A DNA stretch of 64,000 nucleotides from Alteromonas sp. 1_MG-2023. Lineage in GTDB: Bacteria; Pseudomonadota; Gammaproteobacteria; Enterobacterales; Alteromonadaceae. Below, in pieces: positions 19,673-28,905 of this stretch (positions are counted from its first letter, which is position 1; every line of letters begins with the position of its first letter). The notes under the pieces were generated by a model that saw nothing but the letters and a program-made list of their open reading frames with translations, was not told where the DNA came from and ran no database searches. Location: contig NZ_JAUOQH010000020.1 in NCBI RefSeq assembly GCF_030547075.1, forward strand, positions 1-64,000. The letters run 5' to 3'. A program made the position numbers and the translations under genes.

Positions 19673-19692
19673 GGGCTGGTCAACACCAGCCC
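19673..19692 (-). terminator. Hairpin between converging genes
   Basis: GGGCTGGT (19673-19680) pairs with ACCAGCCC (19685-19692). Read on the minus strand it is followed by TTATTCTTT, so it most likely ends the haloacid dehalogenase-like transcript. Confidence 0.6.
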
Positions 19693-19710
19693 AAAAAATA
19701 GCGGTAACCG

Positions 19711-20481
19711 TTATTGCTTAGGAAGCATTTCAACCAATTCGTTTAAATCTTTCACGTTGTAATCTGGCGCAATAGCCAGTGGATACAATACCTTTCCTGG
19801 GCGTGCAATAAAGGCTGCCTGCCAACCAGCTTGTTTAGCGCCTGCAATATCCCAACCATGTGCTGCCACTAGCATGGCTTCTTCAGGTTTAACCCCCATC
19901 TTTTCTGCCGCCCATGCATAAGTACGCAGATCAGGTTTGTATAGATTGATGTCTTCTACGCTTAACCGATGTTCAAAAAATTCAAGTAAATCAGCGTTTT
20001 TGAACTGGGTATAAACACCTTGGTTAGAAGAGTTGGTCAAGCTTACCAATGTATAACCTTTATCTTTCAAAGCTTGTAAGCCACGGCGCACATCTGCGTG
20101 TGGTGGCAAGCTACGAAGTGGGGTAACAATGGCGGTTTTCGCTTGTTCTTGGGTAAGCGGAATACCTTCTATTTCAGCCACCATCAGTAACGAAGCAACA
20201 CCAATTTCACCGAAAGTGTGAAAACGCTGGGTGGTAGAGTCTACCAATGAGTGATGAAGCATAGTTGAAAACCACAAAGGTAGTAACTCATTGCGGCCTC
20301 CTAGCGCTTCGCCTACGGAGCTTCGCATGGCTGTAAGGTCGAGCAAGGTTTCATTTACATCAAAGAAAATAACTTTAGGAGGTACAGGCTTAGCATTTTC
20401 CATCGTGGTGTCTGTAGGCTGTTGAGCAAAGCTTGAAAATAACGGCAGTATAAGTAGTGCCGCAGTAATAAATCGTTTCAT
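19711..20481 (-). CDS. Exported haloacid dehalogenase type II-like HAD protein
   Basis: The 256-residue protein is a HAD hydrolase of the haloacid dehalogenase type II branch: nucleophile Asp41 in FFDVNETLLDL, motif II SLTNSS, the lysine of LYKPDLRTYAWA and motif III LVAAHGWDIAGAKQAG. Unusually it begins with a clear Sec signal peptide (MKRFITAALLILPLFSSFAQ) and AGAGGA lies before that start, so it should be periplasmic. A start at Met27 would give a cytoplasmic form but lacks a ribosome site. It is divergent from a TetR regulator, with two operator-like repeats between them. True dehalogenase activity is unproven; a phosphatase is possible. Confidence 0.78.
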   Translation of the reverse strand: MKRFITAALLILPLFSSFAQQPTDTTMENAKPVPPKVIFFDVNETLLDLTAMRSSVGEALGGRNELLPLWFSTMLHHSLVDSTTQRFHTFGEIGVASLLMVAEIEGIPLTQEQAKTAIVTPLRSLPPHADVRRGLQALKDKGYTLVSLTNSSNQGVYTQFKNADLLEFFEHRLSVEDINLYKPDLRTYAWAAEKMGVKPEEAMLVAAHGWDIAGAKQAGWQAAFIARPGKVLYPLAIAPDYNVKDLNELVEMLPKQ

Positions 20482-20582
20482 AAGGTGTCCTCTTTTAATG
20501 AGTAAGCTAAGTGAGCGAATGAATAATAAGCGTGAGTTTTACGGTTGGTCTAAAAATAGAGACCTAAAAATAGACACTCACA

Positions 20583-20602
20583 TTTTGAATGATTGCTCAA
20601 AA
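20583..20602. promoter_or_regulatory. Operator-like inverted repeat 1 (TetR regulator)
   Basis: TTTTGA and TCAAAA are inverted around an eight-base centre ATGATTGC. The same pattern recurs 53 bases downstream at 20636. The arms and spacing suit a TetR-type dimer. Confidence 0.6.
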
Positions 20603-20635
20603 CGATAAAGTACTTTGGCATAGGGTTCAATATCT

Positions 20636-20655
20636 TTTTGAGTGTTTGTTCAAAA
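20636..20655. promoter_or_regulatory. Operator-like inverted repeat 2 (TetR regulator)
   Basis: TTTTGA and TCAAAA surround the centre GTGTTTGT; 16 of 20 bases agree with repeat 1, including TG and TTG inside the centre. It covers the candidate -35 region of the TetR promoter, so binding would repress the regulator's own gene. Confidence 0.62.
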
Positions 20656-20665
20656 TTGCTATGAT
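20638..20665 (+). promoter_or_regulatory. Candidate promoter of the TetR gene
   Basis: TTGAGT (20638-20643) and TATGAT (20660-20665) are spaced by 16 bases, about 40 bases before the TetR start and overlapped by operator-like repeat 2. Confidence 0.5.
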
Positions 20666-20709
20666 ATAAACTGATTAAGTAGAGATTAGACGAACGAAAG
20701 GCTTTTGTG

Positions 20710-21273
20710 ATGGCTAAAGCACAATTTGATAAAGACAACATACTGGACAAAACCATCATGTTGTTTTGGCAACAAGGCTACCATGGCACGTCTATGCAAG
20801 ACGTCACAACCACCACAGGATTAAAGCCTGGTAGTTTATATAATAGCTTTGGTAATAAAGAGCAGTTGTTTATTGCGAGCCTAAACCGTTACTCACAGCG
20901 TAGCGCTGACAAAATGAAGCGTGCAATGGTGCATGGTGCAGGCGAGGGCATTATTATGCTGTTGACCGATATGGTGGCCGCAAAAGGACAGAAAGACTAC
21001 GCAAGCTGCTTTATTATTAAAACCCAATTGGAACTCGCGAGCACCGAACCTAAATTGGCACAGCTTGCTGCTAGCTACTTAAGCCGTACCAAAGCCCAAT
21101 ACAAACTAGCGATTGCTAGCGAATATGGTGAAGCACTTAGTGAGGTGTATGCCACCTCGGTCATGATGGCTATATTTGGTATTCGTGTTTACGGCTATCA
21201 GCAGGCTAAGGAAGCTGATATGCTTGAAAGCTTAAGGCTGTCTTTACACTGGTTGCCATGGAAAAAACACTAA
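20710..21273 (+). CDS. TetR-family transcriptional regulator
   Basis: The 187-residue protein has the N-terminal TetR helix-turn-helix (FWQQGYHGTSMQDVTTTTGLKPGSLYNSFGNKEQLF, residues about 17-51 of the product) and a helical ligand-binding region. I chose the ATG at 20710, one codon after a GTG, with GAAAGG eight bases upstream. It is divergent from the exported haloacid dehalogenase-like gene and likely controls both through the repeats at 20583 and 20636. Its 3' end overlaps the converging kinase-like gene by four bases. Confidence 0.9.
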   Translation: MAKAQFDKDNILDKTIMLFWQQGYHGTSMQDVTTTTGLKPGSLYNSFGNKEQLFIASLNRYSQRSADKMKRAMVHGAGEGIIMLLTDMVAAKGQKDYASCFIIKTQLELASTEPKLAQLAASYLSRTKAQYKLAIASEYGEALSEVYATSVMMAIFGIRVYGYQQAKEADMLESLRLSLHWLPWKKH

Positions 21274-22349
21274 ATTAGCGATGCCAAGGCGATATTGGTT
21301 TGCTTAGTCAATTCACCATTTATCTTCCAGTGGTCAGGGCTCCAGCCCGCTAAAAACCGGTTGAAATCGGCGCAAGCAATGGGGTATAGCCCTCGCCATT
21401 CCTGTTCTATTTCATGATATTGAGATTCATATTGTGTGCCTATTAGCTGGGTGCGAAGGCAATCAAAATAATAATGTAAACAGCAAGCAGTGTTGGCTTG
21501 TTGATCGCTTTCACTTAACGCGCTGCCAATAAAATAAGCAACGTCTTTCATGCCTACCCCCAAGCCCGTGTATTGAAAATCAACACCACCGCATTGACTA
21601 AAGTCAGGGGTAAAACAAAAGTTCGCTACTTTAGCATCGCCATGTAATAAGGTTTGGAAACGTGCAGATGAAAGCTTGTTAGCTAATGTATTAGCAGCAC
21701 GTTTTAATGGGCCAGCTTCCATGGTGTGCCATTCGTCTTGGCGAGTCGCTAAATGCCAATATGTACCTTCTGACCAAACGTGGGTGTCTGATATTCCCAT
21801 GAAGCTAGCATGGAATGCTGCAAGCCAGCGCAATACTGACTCGGCTTGTTTTACAGACAGTGAAATTGCCCGTTGTGTGTACCCCTCAGCGTCCAAGTCG
21901 CTCATGACTAAGATGTGTGCATTGCTATAGTTATCGCTGTCGAGTGCTGAAACTGTTTCAGGGCTAATTTTAGTGTTTATGCTAGCGCTTTCGTCAAAAT
22001 TTAAACTGGCGCTTTGGCTGCTAGCGGATGCTAGGCAGGTAGGCGTTAAGCAATCAACGTTAGTGCTAGGTTGCAGCTGAGTATAAAAATAATGCTCTAC
22101 TTCAAAAGAGCGGCATTTTCTTAGGTGACTGGTATTACTCTGCCATCCTTTAGGGTGACTAATTTCTGGGGAAGGTTGAACGCATTTAGCCACCACAGGA
22201 ATAGCTGTGCTATGAGTTTTATCTAACAATGTTGCGCGAAAGCATGCGCCATAACCACTCCATAAAGACTGAATGAGGGCAGGGTTGTGCACTTCTTTGT
22301 TTGTTGTGTTTGCCAACCATTCAATCAAGTTAGGCTTAATGTCATCCAT
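21270..22349 (-). CDS. APH/ecdysteroid-kinase-like phosphotransferase
   Basis: The 359-residue product has the APH-type kinase signature: HGDAKVANFCF (catalytic Asp and Asn of the Brenner motif) followed by GGVDFQYTGLGVGMKDVAYF (the DFG-equivalent), with a FHAS helix upstream. VDFQ..G.G..D.AYF resembles the ecdysteroid kinase-like/DUF1679 branch of the family. Such proteins phosphorylate small alcohols; the substrate here is unknown. Its stop overlaps the TetR stop tail to tail (21270-21273). No strong ribosome site is visible upstream of the ATG. Confidence 0.72.
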   Translation of the reverse strand: MDDIKPNLIEWLANTTNKEVHNPALIQSLWSGYGACFRATLLDKTHSTAIPVVAKCVQPSPEISHPKGWQSNTSHLRKCRSFEVEHYFYTQLQPSTNVDCLTPTCLASASSQSASLNFDESASINTKISPETVSALDSDNYSNAHILVMSDLDAEGYTQRAISLSVKQAESVLRWLAAFHASFMGISDTHVWSEGTYWHLATRQDEWHTMEAGPLKRAANTLANKLSSARFQTLLHGDAKVANFCFTPDFSQCGGVDFQYTGLGVGMKDVAYFIGSALSESDQQANTACCLHYYFDCLRTQLIGTQYESQYHEIEQEWRGLYPIACADFNRFLAGWSPDHWKINGELTKQTNIALASLI

Positions 22350-22388
22350 AGAATTGAAACCCTTTGTTCATTGACGTACTTCACCCAT

Positions 22389-22412
22389 AAAAAAGCCGCA
22401 ATTAAGCGGCTT
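22389..22412 (-). terminator. Rho-independent terminator of rne
   Basis: AAGCCGC (22393-22399) pairs with GCGGCTT (22406-22412). On the minus strand the stem is followed by TTTTTT, about 70 bases after the rne stop codon. Confidence 0.85.
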
Positions 22413-22482
22413 CTTATATTGTGTTAGCACCCTTAGCGAGTAAGCAACATAGTTGAATTAACTATGACTGCTACCTAAGGTA

Positions 22483-25400
22483 CTAATCTGCACTAGTTGG
22501 CAATGTTGCCGGTGCAGAGGCTACAGCACTTGCTTTAGAAATGGCTGCACTTTTACCTGATACCACAATGGCTGGACGGCTATCGTCAGACTTAGCGGTA
22601 AGTGCTACGTCGTTGAAAGCATCATCAACCGATGCAGGTGCAGCCATAGGCGCAGATGCATTTATGCGGCCACGACTGCTAGCAGGTGCGCCTGTTGTAA
22701 TTGGCTTAGTAACTGCTGCTTTTGCTTTCTTAGGCCTAGCCTTCGGAGCAGGCTTAGCAACACTTTCACTTGCTGCTTTAGCGGAATCGTCACCTAGGTT
22801 AATTTCAACCTGTTTCGGTGCAGCTTCTGCGGCAGGGGCTGGAGTTGCTTCAGCTTTAGTTGGCTTAGGCGCTTCCTCTTCACTTTTAGGCGAAGCAAGC
22901 TCGAACTGCATTTCGTCTTGAACCACTTCAGATGCCGGCTCAGCTGCTGGGGCTTCTGGCTTGGCTGTTGCAGTTTCTGTCGTTGCAGGGGCCGCCTTTT
23001 CTTCTGATGGGGCTAAAACACCAGGCTTAGTAGCTTGGGTGTCTTCTGTCTTAGTAACAGAAGGCGCTTCAGCGTTTTCGGCCGCTGTATCAACAGTAGC
23101 TGGTTGAGCATTCTCGTTTTGAGTATGTGCAGTATCTGCTTCAAGCTTACCCGGCATTGCCGCTTGTGTTTCTTCTGCACGAGGTGCTGATTCACTTGCG
23201 TCAATAGTCGCAGCGGTTGGTGAAACTGGCGCTTCGTGTGAAGGCGTAGTTTCAACCTTTGCAGCTGCCTGTTCACCTACTGGTGCATTGTTTGCTTGAG
23301 CACTGTTGTCATCGCTAGACTGCTGCGCTTCCTTCTTACGACGCTGACCTGCAGCACGTACATGACGAGGAGAACGACGTGAACGACCACGGCTTTCGCG
23401 TTTTTGACCATTTTCATCTGTATCGTTGCTAGTTTGCTCTGATGCAGCTTGAACATCTTGCTCTGCTGGTTGTGGTGCTTGTGCTACCGGTGTAGTGGCT
23501 TCAGAAGCGTCAGTTGATGGTACTGGCGCAGATTTGGCTTCTTCTACTTCAGCAGGTGCAGCTTTAGGCTTCTCAACAGCAAGAGACTTAACCGGCTTGC
23601 TAGTCGATGTTTCTTTTGACTCTGTATTGTCATCTTTTTTCACACGTACGCTGCGGCGAGTATCTCTACGCTTACGACGTTCAGCCACTTCTTGTTTCTT
23701 CTGCGCTTCTTGAGGCTCAGAAGTTTGAGAATTAGCGTCTTGTGCTTTTGCATTTTGTGACTTATTAGTATCCTGACTTTCGTCTTGATTACTATGTCTG
23801 TTCTGCTCTTGCTTAGGTTTTTGATTCTCGTCACGAGGCTTACGAGGCTTGCGGCCTTTGTTGTTACTCGCGCGAGGCTTGTCGTCCTGCTCAGAACGCG
23901 GGGTACGCTGGTCTTGTTCGCCATCTTTGTTCTGAGGCTGATTACGACGTGTGTTCTTTCTTGGTTTACGACGACGATCATCACTATTGCGATTGCGAGA
24001 CTGATTACCACCACGATTATTGCGGCTTTCAGATTGCTTCTGCTTTTCTTTTTCTTGGGCTTCAGCTTCTGCTTTCGCTTTCTCGTCTTCACCGCCAAGT
24101 ACATCACCTAACCATTTACCAAAACGGGCAAATAGAGATGGTGAAGTTTCAGCTTTAGCAGCAGGAACTTCAGCTTTAGGTGCGACTACAGGCGCAGCGG
24201 TAGGGGCTACTAAGCCTTTTAATGCTGGTTCTTCACGCTTAACAGGCGCTGAAGTTGTAGTTTCAGTTTCCGTTTCAACCGTTGGCATTAACTCTACTTC
24301 ATAACTTGCGTCATCTAAAATATCATCTGGACGGCGGCGAGTTACTTGATAGTGCGGTGTTTCAAGGTTAGCGTTAGGAATAAGCAATAAGTTAACGCCG
24401 TGACGTTTCTCTAAGCTTTGAATAGATTTACGCTTTTCGTTAAGCAAATAGGTTGCTACAGAAACAGGAAGCTGCGCTTCAATTTGACCTGTGTTTTCTT
24501 TAATGCTCTCTTCTTCAAGAATACGCAAAATAGAAAGTGCCAATGACTCTGTGCCACGAATAGTACCGTGACCCGAACAGCGAGGGCACACATGGTAGGC
24601 TGAATCACCTAATGATGGACGCAAGCGCTGACGCGACATTTCAAGCAAACCAAAGCGAGAAATACGGCCTAACTGAACCCGTGCACGGTCGCTGCGAACC
24701 GCGTCTTTCATACGGTTTTCAACTTCACGTTGGTGACGTACTGGGGTCATATCGATAAAGTCGATAACTACCAAGCCACCTAAGTCGCGTAAACGTAATT
24801 GACGAGCAATTTCATCAGCTGCTTCTAGGTTGGTATTTAATGCTGTCTCTTCAATATCACCGCCTTTTGTTGCACGGGCAGAGTTGATATCAATAGAGGT
24901 AAGCGCTTCAGTAGGATCGATAACAATTGAACCACCAGAAGGCAGACGAACCTCACGCTGAAAGGCCGATTCAATTTGACTTTCAATCTGATAATGACTG
25001 AACAAAGGTACTTCACCACGATAAAGCTTAACGCGGCTGGCAAAGTCAGGGCGCACAAGTTGGATGTGCTGCAATGCTTGCTCGTAGATGCTGGTTTTAT
25101 CAATTAAGATTTCACCAATATCACGTCGTAGATAGTCACGAATAGCGCGAACAATTACGTTACTTTCTTGGTGAATTAAGAAGGGCGCTTCACGCTCTTC
25201 AGCCACTTTAGAAATAGCTTCCCAATGGGTAAGTAGTACTTTTAAATCCCACTCTAATTCTTCGTAAGATTTACCTACACCAGCGGTACGAACAATTAAA
25301 CCCATGCCATCAGGCAGGTCTAGTTTGTTCAAAGATTCTTTAAGTTCTGTACGCTCATCGCCTTCGATACGACGAGAAATACCGCCAGCACGAGGATTGT

Positions 25401-25794
25401 TTGGCATTAATACTAGGTAGCTACCTGCCAATGACAAGAAAGTAGTAAGGGCTGCGCCTTTTTGACCACGTTCTTCTTTATCAATCTGGATGATAACTTC
25501 TTGGCCTTCCTTAATAACATCTTTGATGTTTGGGCGACCTTCGAAACGGTAGCCTTTAGGGAAGTAAGTGCGAGCGATTTCTTTAAGAGGTAGGAAACCG
25601 TGGCGATCTGCGCCGTAGTCTACGAATGCCGCTTCGAGGCTTGGCTCAACGCGGGTTATTTTACCTTTGTAAATATTTGCTTTTTTCTGTTCGTGCCCAG
25701 GACTTTCGATGTCCAAATCGTATAACCGCTGCCCATCAACAAGGGCAACACGCAACTCTTCTAATTGAGTTGCATTAATTAACATTCTTTTCAT
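22483..25794 (-). CDS. rne: Ribonuclease E
   Basis: RNase E is the endonuclease that starts mRNA decay, matures rRNA and tRNA, and scaffolds the degradosome at the inner membrane. The start is set at [10 protein letters not shown], which matches E. coli; an extension of 13 codons is possible but unsupported. The catalytic half (residues 1-520) is highly conserved: S1 domain near 35-125, DNase I-like residues Asp302 (TSIDINSA) and Asp345 (VIDFIDM), and the zinc-link CPRC at about 403-406. Residues from about 540 to 1103 are low complexity: first Arg/Lys/Asn/Gln-rich RNA-binding stretches, then a long Ala/Pro/Glu/Thr-rich tail that would hold degradosome contact motifs. Confidence 0.97.
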   Translation of the reverse strand: MKRMLINATQLEELRVALVDGQRLYDLDIESPGHEQKKANIYKGKITRVEPSLEAAFVDYGADRHGFLPLKEIARTYFPKGYRFEGRPNIKDVIKEGQEVIIQIDKEERGQKGAALTTFLSLAGSYLVLMPNNPRAGGISRRIEGDERTELKESLNKLDLPDGMGLIVRTAGVGKSYEELEWDLKVLLTHWEAISKVAEEREAPFLIHQESNVIVRAIRDYLRRDIGEILIDKTSIYEQALQHIQLVRPDFASRVKLYRGEVPLFSHYQIESQIESAFQREVRLPSGGSIVIDPTEALTSIDINSARATKGGDIEETALNTNLEAADEIARQLRLRDLGGLVVIDFIDMTPVRHQREVENRMKDAVRSDRARVQLGRISRFGLLEMSRQRLRPSLGDSAYHVCPRCSGHGTIRGTESLALSILRILEEESIKENTGQIEAQLPVSVATYLLNEKRKSIQSLEKRHGVNLLLIPNANLETPHYQVTRRRPDDILDDASYEVELMPTVETETETTTSAPVKREEPALKGLVAPTAAPVVAPKAEVPAAKAETSPSLFARFGKWLGDVLGGEDEKAKAEAEAQEKEKQKQSESRNNRGGNQSRNRNSDDRRRKPRKNTRRNQPQNKDGEQDQRTPRSEQDDKPRASNNKGRKPRKPRDENQKPKQEQNRHSNQDESQDTNKSQNAKAQDANSQTSEPQEAQKKQEVAERRKRRDTRRSVRVKKDDNTESKETSTSKPVKSLAVEKPKAAPAEVEEAKSAPVPSTDASEATTPVAQAPQPAEQDVQAASEQTSNDTDENGQKRESRGRSRRSPRHVRAAGQRRKKEAQQSSDDNSAQANNAPVGEQAAAKVETTPSHEAPVSPTAATIDASESAPRAEETQAAMPGKLEADTAHTQNENAQPATVDTAAENAEAPSVTKTEDTQATKPGVLAPSEEKAAPATTETATAKPEAPAAEPASEVVQDEMQFELASPKSEEEAPKPTKAEATPAPAAEAAPKQVEINLGDDSAKAASESVAKPAPKARPKKAKAAVTKPITTGAPASSRGRINASAPMAAPASVDDAFNDVALTAKSDDSRPAIVVSGKSAAISKASAVASAPATLPTSAD

Positions 25795-26160
25795 TGTATC
25801 TAACTCTGTTTTAATACAGCCGTCCAGATACAAAATTAAAGTGACATGTACAAACCCTCACCGCGCAATCTCACGATTGGACGGGGACCTTGTTGTAACG
25901 CCGCATTATCCTTGAACTTACGCGGCATGTAACGTTTTCGCTACTCGTTCCGCGTATTTTGTTGTTCTTAAGGATGTCGGGAGCGACATACCCTTATCTC
26001 TATCTATCTTTTTAACAAACACCGCTCTTAAGCTGGCGCTTGTTTGTCAATTCAATTCTGTTAGCTAAACGGCGAACTTATTTTATGTTCGCAAACAGCG
26101 TCTGAATTATCTAACGGCAGTGTAGTCGTTGCCTCTATAATTCCCGTTCCAGATATAAAA
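25795..26160 (-). promoter_or_regulatory. Probable structured 5' leader of rne
   Basis: The 702-base gap between rne and rluC has no gene. The part next to rne is rich in stem-loops on the minus strand: CAATC/GATTG (25866-25879), GCCGC/GCGGC (25900-25926), ATGTCG/CGACAT with a CTCC loop (25974-25989) and GCGAAC/GTTCGC (26072-26092). E. coli rne has a 361-base leader through which RNase E controls its own mRNA; this region could be the counterpart. The leader length here is a guess because the promoter was not located. Confidence 0.4.
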
Positions 26161-26496
26161 TTGCGTGTTCATCGAATAATGCAATTGGAACGTGACGCTG
26201 TTCTTATGGTTAACAAAAGTGGCGAAATAAGAGGGTAACAATTTTACCTGCTCTAAATGCTCACCTAAGTTAAATGTAGTGTTTCACCGGCATGATTTGG
26301 CCGCGTAAAATACAGTTTTCATTATGGCATCAAAGGTTCAATTTAAGCAAGGTGTGAGGGGTAAATAAGCCTAGATAATGCAGTTTTTCTGTGCTAAATG
26401 CTCGTTTAGTATCAAAAGTAGTCAAAGGGTTTTATTTTTAAGGCACATTAAAGTTTCTGTATCGGTCTGCTTTTGCATTGCGTTATAATAGAGTTT

Positions 26497-27441
26497 ATGA
26501 AAGAACAAACCCAACAATCAGTCCGTTTCGTTACCGTTGAACCCGATGTAGCAGGGCAACGTGTAGACAATTTTTTGCGCACCCAATTAAAAGGCGTGCC
26601 CAAAAGTATGATTTATCGCATTTTGCGTAAAGGTGAAGTGCGCGTAAATAAGGGTAGAGTAAAACCCGAATATAAACTCGTTGCCGATGATGTAGTGCGT
26701 ATTCCACCTGTACGTGTATCAGAAGGAACGCCTGGGCCATCGCCAAAACTCGATAAAATTGCAGCGCTAGAATCTCAAATATTGTTTGAAGATGAACGCA
26801 TTATTGTCATTAATAAACCTTCAGGCATTGCTGTTCATGGTGGTAGTGGTTTGAGCTTTGGCCTTATTGAAGGTTTACGCGCCTTACGCCCCGATGCTAA
26901 CTTCATGGAATTGGTACATCGTTTAGACCGAGACACGTCTGGCTGTATTCTTATTGCTAAGAAACGCTCTGCACTTCGTCATATGCATGAACAACTGCGT
27001 ACTGGCAAGATGGATAAGCGTTACCAAGCGTTAGTGGCAGGGCAGTGGCCTGATAACCGCTTTAAAGTAAAAGCGCCGCTTCGCAAGAATGTGTTGCAGT
27101 CTGGTGAACGCATGGTGAGCGTGAGTGAAGATGGCAAGCCATCCGAAACCCGTTACCGCATATTGCAAAAATTCGACACCGCCACTTTGGTAGAAGCTTC
27201 ACCTATTACAGGTAGAACTCACCAAATCCGAGTTCACTGTTTGCACGCTGAGCATCCTATTGCTTGCGACCCTAAATACGGTGATACCGAGTTTGATGAG
27301 TCTATGCGTCAAAAAGGGTTAAACCGCTTATTTTTGCACGCACATAGCATTTCGCTAATTCACCCTGGCACCGAAGAGCGGATTAAATTCACCGCACCAT
27401 TAGATGCCACATTAACCAATACCCTAAAAGCCTTGTCATAG
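26497..27441 (+). CDS. rluC: Ribosomal large subunit pseudouridine synthase C
   Basis: RluC makes pseudouridine at three positions of 23S rRNA (955, 2504 and 2580 in E. coli). The 314-residue protein has an N-terminal S4 RNA-binding domain (RVDNFLRTQLKGVPKSMIYRILRKG.VRVN) and the RluA-type catalytic domain with HRLDRDTSG carrying the active aspartate. The ATG at 26497 is chosen over an unsupported TTG 24 bases upstream because it fits the family N-terminus. A TATAAT box at 26484-26489 lies only seven bases before this ATG, so the mRNA may have almost no leader. Confidence 0.95.
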   Translation: MKEQTQQSVRFVTVEPDVAGQRVDNFLRTQLKGVPKSMIYRILRKGEVRVNKGRVKPEYKLVADDVVRIPPVRVSEGTPGPSPKLDKIAALESQILFEDERIIVINKPSGIAVHGGSGLSFGLIEGLRALRPDANFMELVHRLDRDTSGCILIAKKRSALRHMHEQLRTGKMDKRYQALVAGQWPDNRFKVKAPLRKNVLQSGERMVSVSEDGKPSETRYRILQKFDTATLVEASPITGRTHQIRVHCLHAEHPIACDPKYGDTEFDESMRQKGLNRLFLHAHSISLIHPGTEERIKFTAPLDATLTNTLKALS

Positions 27442-27528
27442 GGCTTACAGGGTATTCGGTAAGTTTACTCATTAATTAAGTTCTATTTATTTATATAGAT
27501 TCTTTTATACAGAAGGAACGTAGTACCT

Positions 27529-28176
27529 ATGCGCTATAAGTTGGTTATTTTTGATTGGGACGGCACCTTAATGGACTCAGCCGATAAAATTATCAACTGT
27601 ATGCAAATAGCGGCAAAACATTGTGATCTTTCAATTCCTTCTGCTGATGCTGTAAGCCATATAATAGGTATAAGCCTTAAACCGGCTATTAAGCAGCTGT
27701 TTGATATTGATGATGATGCCCTTGCTGAGCGTTTAGTATTGGCTTACAAAGAAGCGTTTGTCAGCCACGATGTAACACCGTGCCCGTTGTTCAACGGCGT
27801 TGAAGGTTTGTTAAGTGCATTAAAATCCGAAGGGACAATTCTTGCGGTAGCAACAGGAAAAGCACGAAGAGGACTTGATAGAGCCTGGTCACAAACTGGT
27901 ACTGGCCATTTTTTCAGTGCGTCACGTTGCGCCGATGACGCTCAGTCTAAACCGTCTCCTGACATGCTACTGCAAATTTTAGACGAGCTAAATATCAGTG
28001 CCCAAGATGCTGTTATGATTGGCGATACCACTTACGACATGCAAATGGCGAAATCTATTGGCATGCATAGAGTAGGGGTATCGTACGGGGTGCATGCGCA
28101 AGTTCACCTTGAAGCGTTAGCGCCACAAGCTATTGTGCATTCAATAAGTGAACTTCAGGCGTTTTTGCTTCGCTAG
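27529..28176 (+). CDS. HAD-IA phosphatase (phosphoglycolate phosphatase-like)
   Basis: The 215-residue product has all HAD motifs: DWDGTLMDS (nucleophile and acid/base Asp), ATGKARRG (motif II), KPSPDML (lysine) and MIGDTTYDMQMA (motif III). An alpha-helical cap lies at about 15-80. It resembles Gph and other small-molecule phosphatases; the substrate is not clear. AAGGA lies before the ATG. It follows rluC by 87 bases on the same strand, an arrangement common in related bacteria. Confidence 0.87.
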   Translation: MRYKLVIFDWDGTLMDSADKIINCMQIAAKHCDLSIPSADAVSHIIGISLKPAIKQLFDIDDDALAERLVLAYKEAFVSHDVTPCPLFNGVEGLLSALKSEGTILAVATGKARRGLDRAWSQTGTGHFFSASRCADDAQSKPSPDMLLQILDELNISAQDAVMIGDTTYDMQMAKSIGMHRVGVSYGVHAQVHLEALAPQAIVHSISELQAFLLR

Positions 28177-28224
28177 TTTTGGCTGGTAAATTAAGTAATC
28201 AGTTAAGATAATCCGTTTAGGCTG

Positions 28225-28905
28225 CTAGGCCTTGCCAGTGGCTAAGTCTAGTAAATCAATATTAAAGTGCCTGTCTAGCATGTCATGTAGCAACATAATG
28301 GGCAGGCCTATCAATGTATTGGGGTCTCGACTGGTAATACGTTCAAACAGCAAAGCGCCCATACCTTCGCATTTAAAACTTCCTGCGCAATCAAGTGGCA
28401 TTTCAGCTTCGACATAAGCGCGCAATTGGACTTCATTGTGGCTACGAAAGTACACACAGGTTTCTTCAGCTCGAGTGACGCAAAGCATTTGCTCGGTCGT
28501 TGTATTGGTCGAGTCCGTTTTATTTTCAGTATCAGTGTCTGTGCTAGTACCAGGTAAAGGTGCTTGGCATAGGCTCAGTGCGGTAAAGAAGTACACCGGT
28601 TTACCTTGGCACAGGCTTAATTGTGCTACGGCGTTTTCTACCGTGCCCGGTTTACCCAATATAATTCGGCCGTCATCACCTTCAACGGAAGCCACTTGGT
28701 CGCTGCCAATAACGATTTTTCCAGGATGCTGCTGGGCAATTTTTTTTGCTTTTTCGTAGGCTAAGCGTTTACACAGAGCAAGAGGGGTTTCATTAGGTAG
28801 GGGAGTTTCATCTATATCGGGTGTGCTAGTGTCTGCTTGCACGCCTATATTTGCTAGTAATTGTTGCCGGTACTTTGATGATGAAGCTAGAACAAGTGTG
28901 GTCAT
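28225..28905 (-). CDS. yceF: Maf-family nucleotide pyrophosphatase YceF
   Basis: Maf proteins hydrolyse non-canonical nucleotides; the YceF branch prefers 7-methyl-GTP. The signature LVLASSSKYRQQLL and the conserved DETPLP, IGSDQV and DCAGSFKCEG segments are present. At 226 residues it is about 30 longer than E. coli YceF because of an insertion near 112-142 rich in Thr, Asp and Asn. GAGGT lies before the start. It converges with the HAD gene and is divergent from yceD, the usual gammaproteobacterial order. Confidence 0.92.
   Translation of the reverse strand: MTTLVLASSSKYRQQLLANIGVQADTSTPDIDETPLPNETPLALCKRLAYEKAKKIAQQHPGKIVIGSDQVASVEGDDGRIILGKPGTVENAVAQLSLCQGKPVYFFTALSLCQAPLPGTSTDTDTENKTDSTNTTTEQMLCVTRAEETCVYFRSHNEVQLRAYVEAEMPLDCAGSFKCEGMGALLFERITSRDPNTLIGLPIMLLHDMLDRHFNIDLLDLATGKA

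Noticed and set aside
23640-24158. Long ORFs on both strands opposite or out of frame with rne.
   Set aside because: They lie in the low-complexity Arg/Lys/Glu region of rne, where open frames arise from codon bias.
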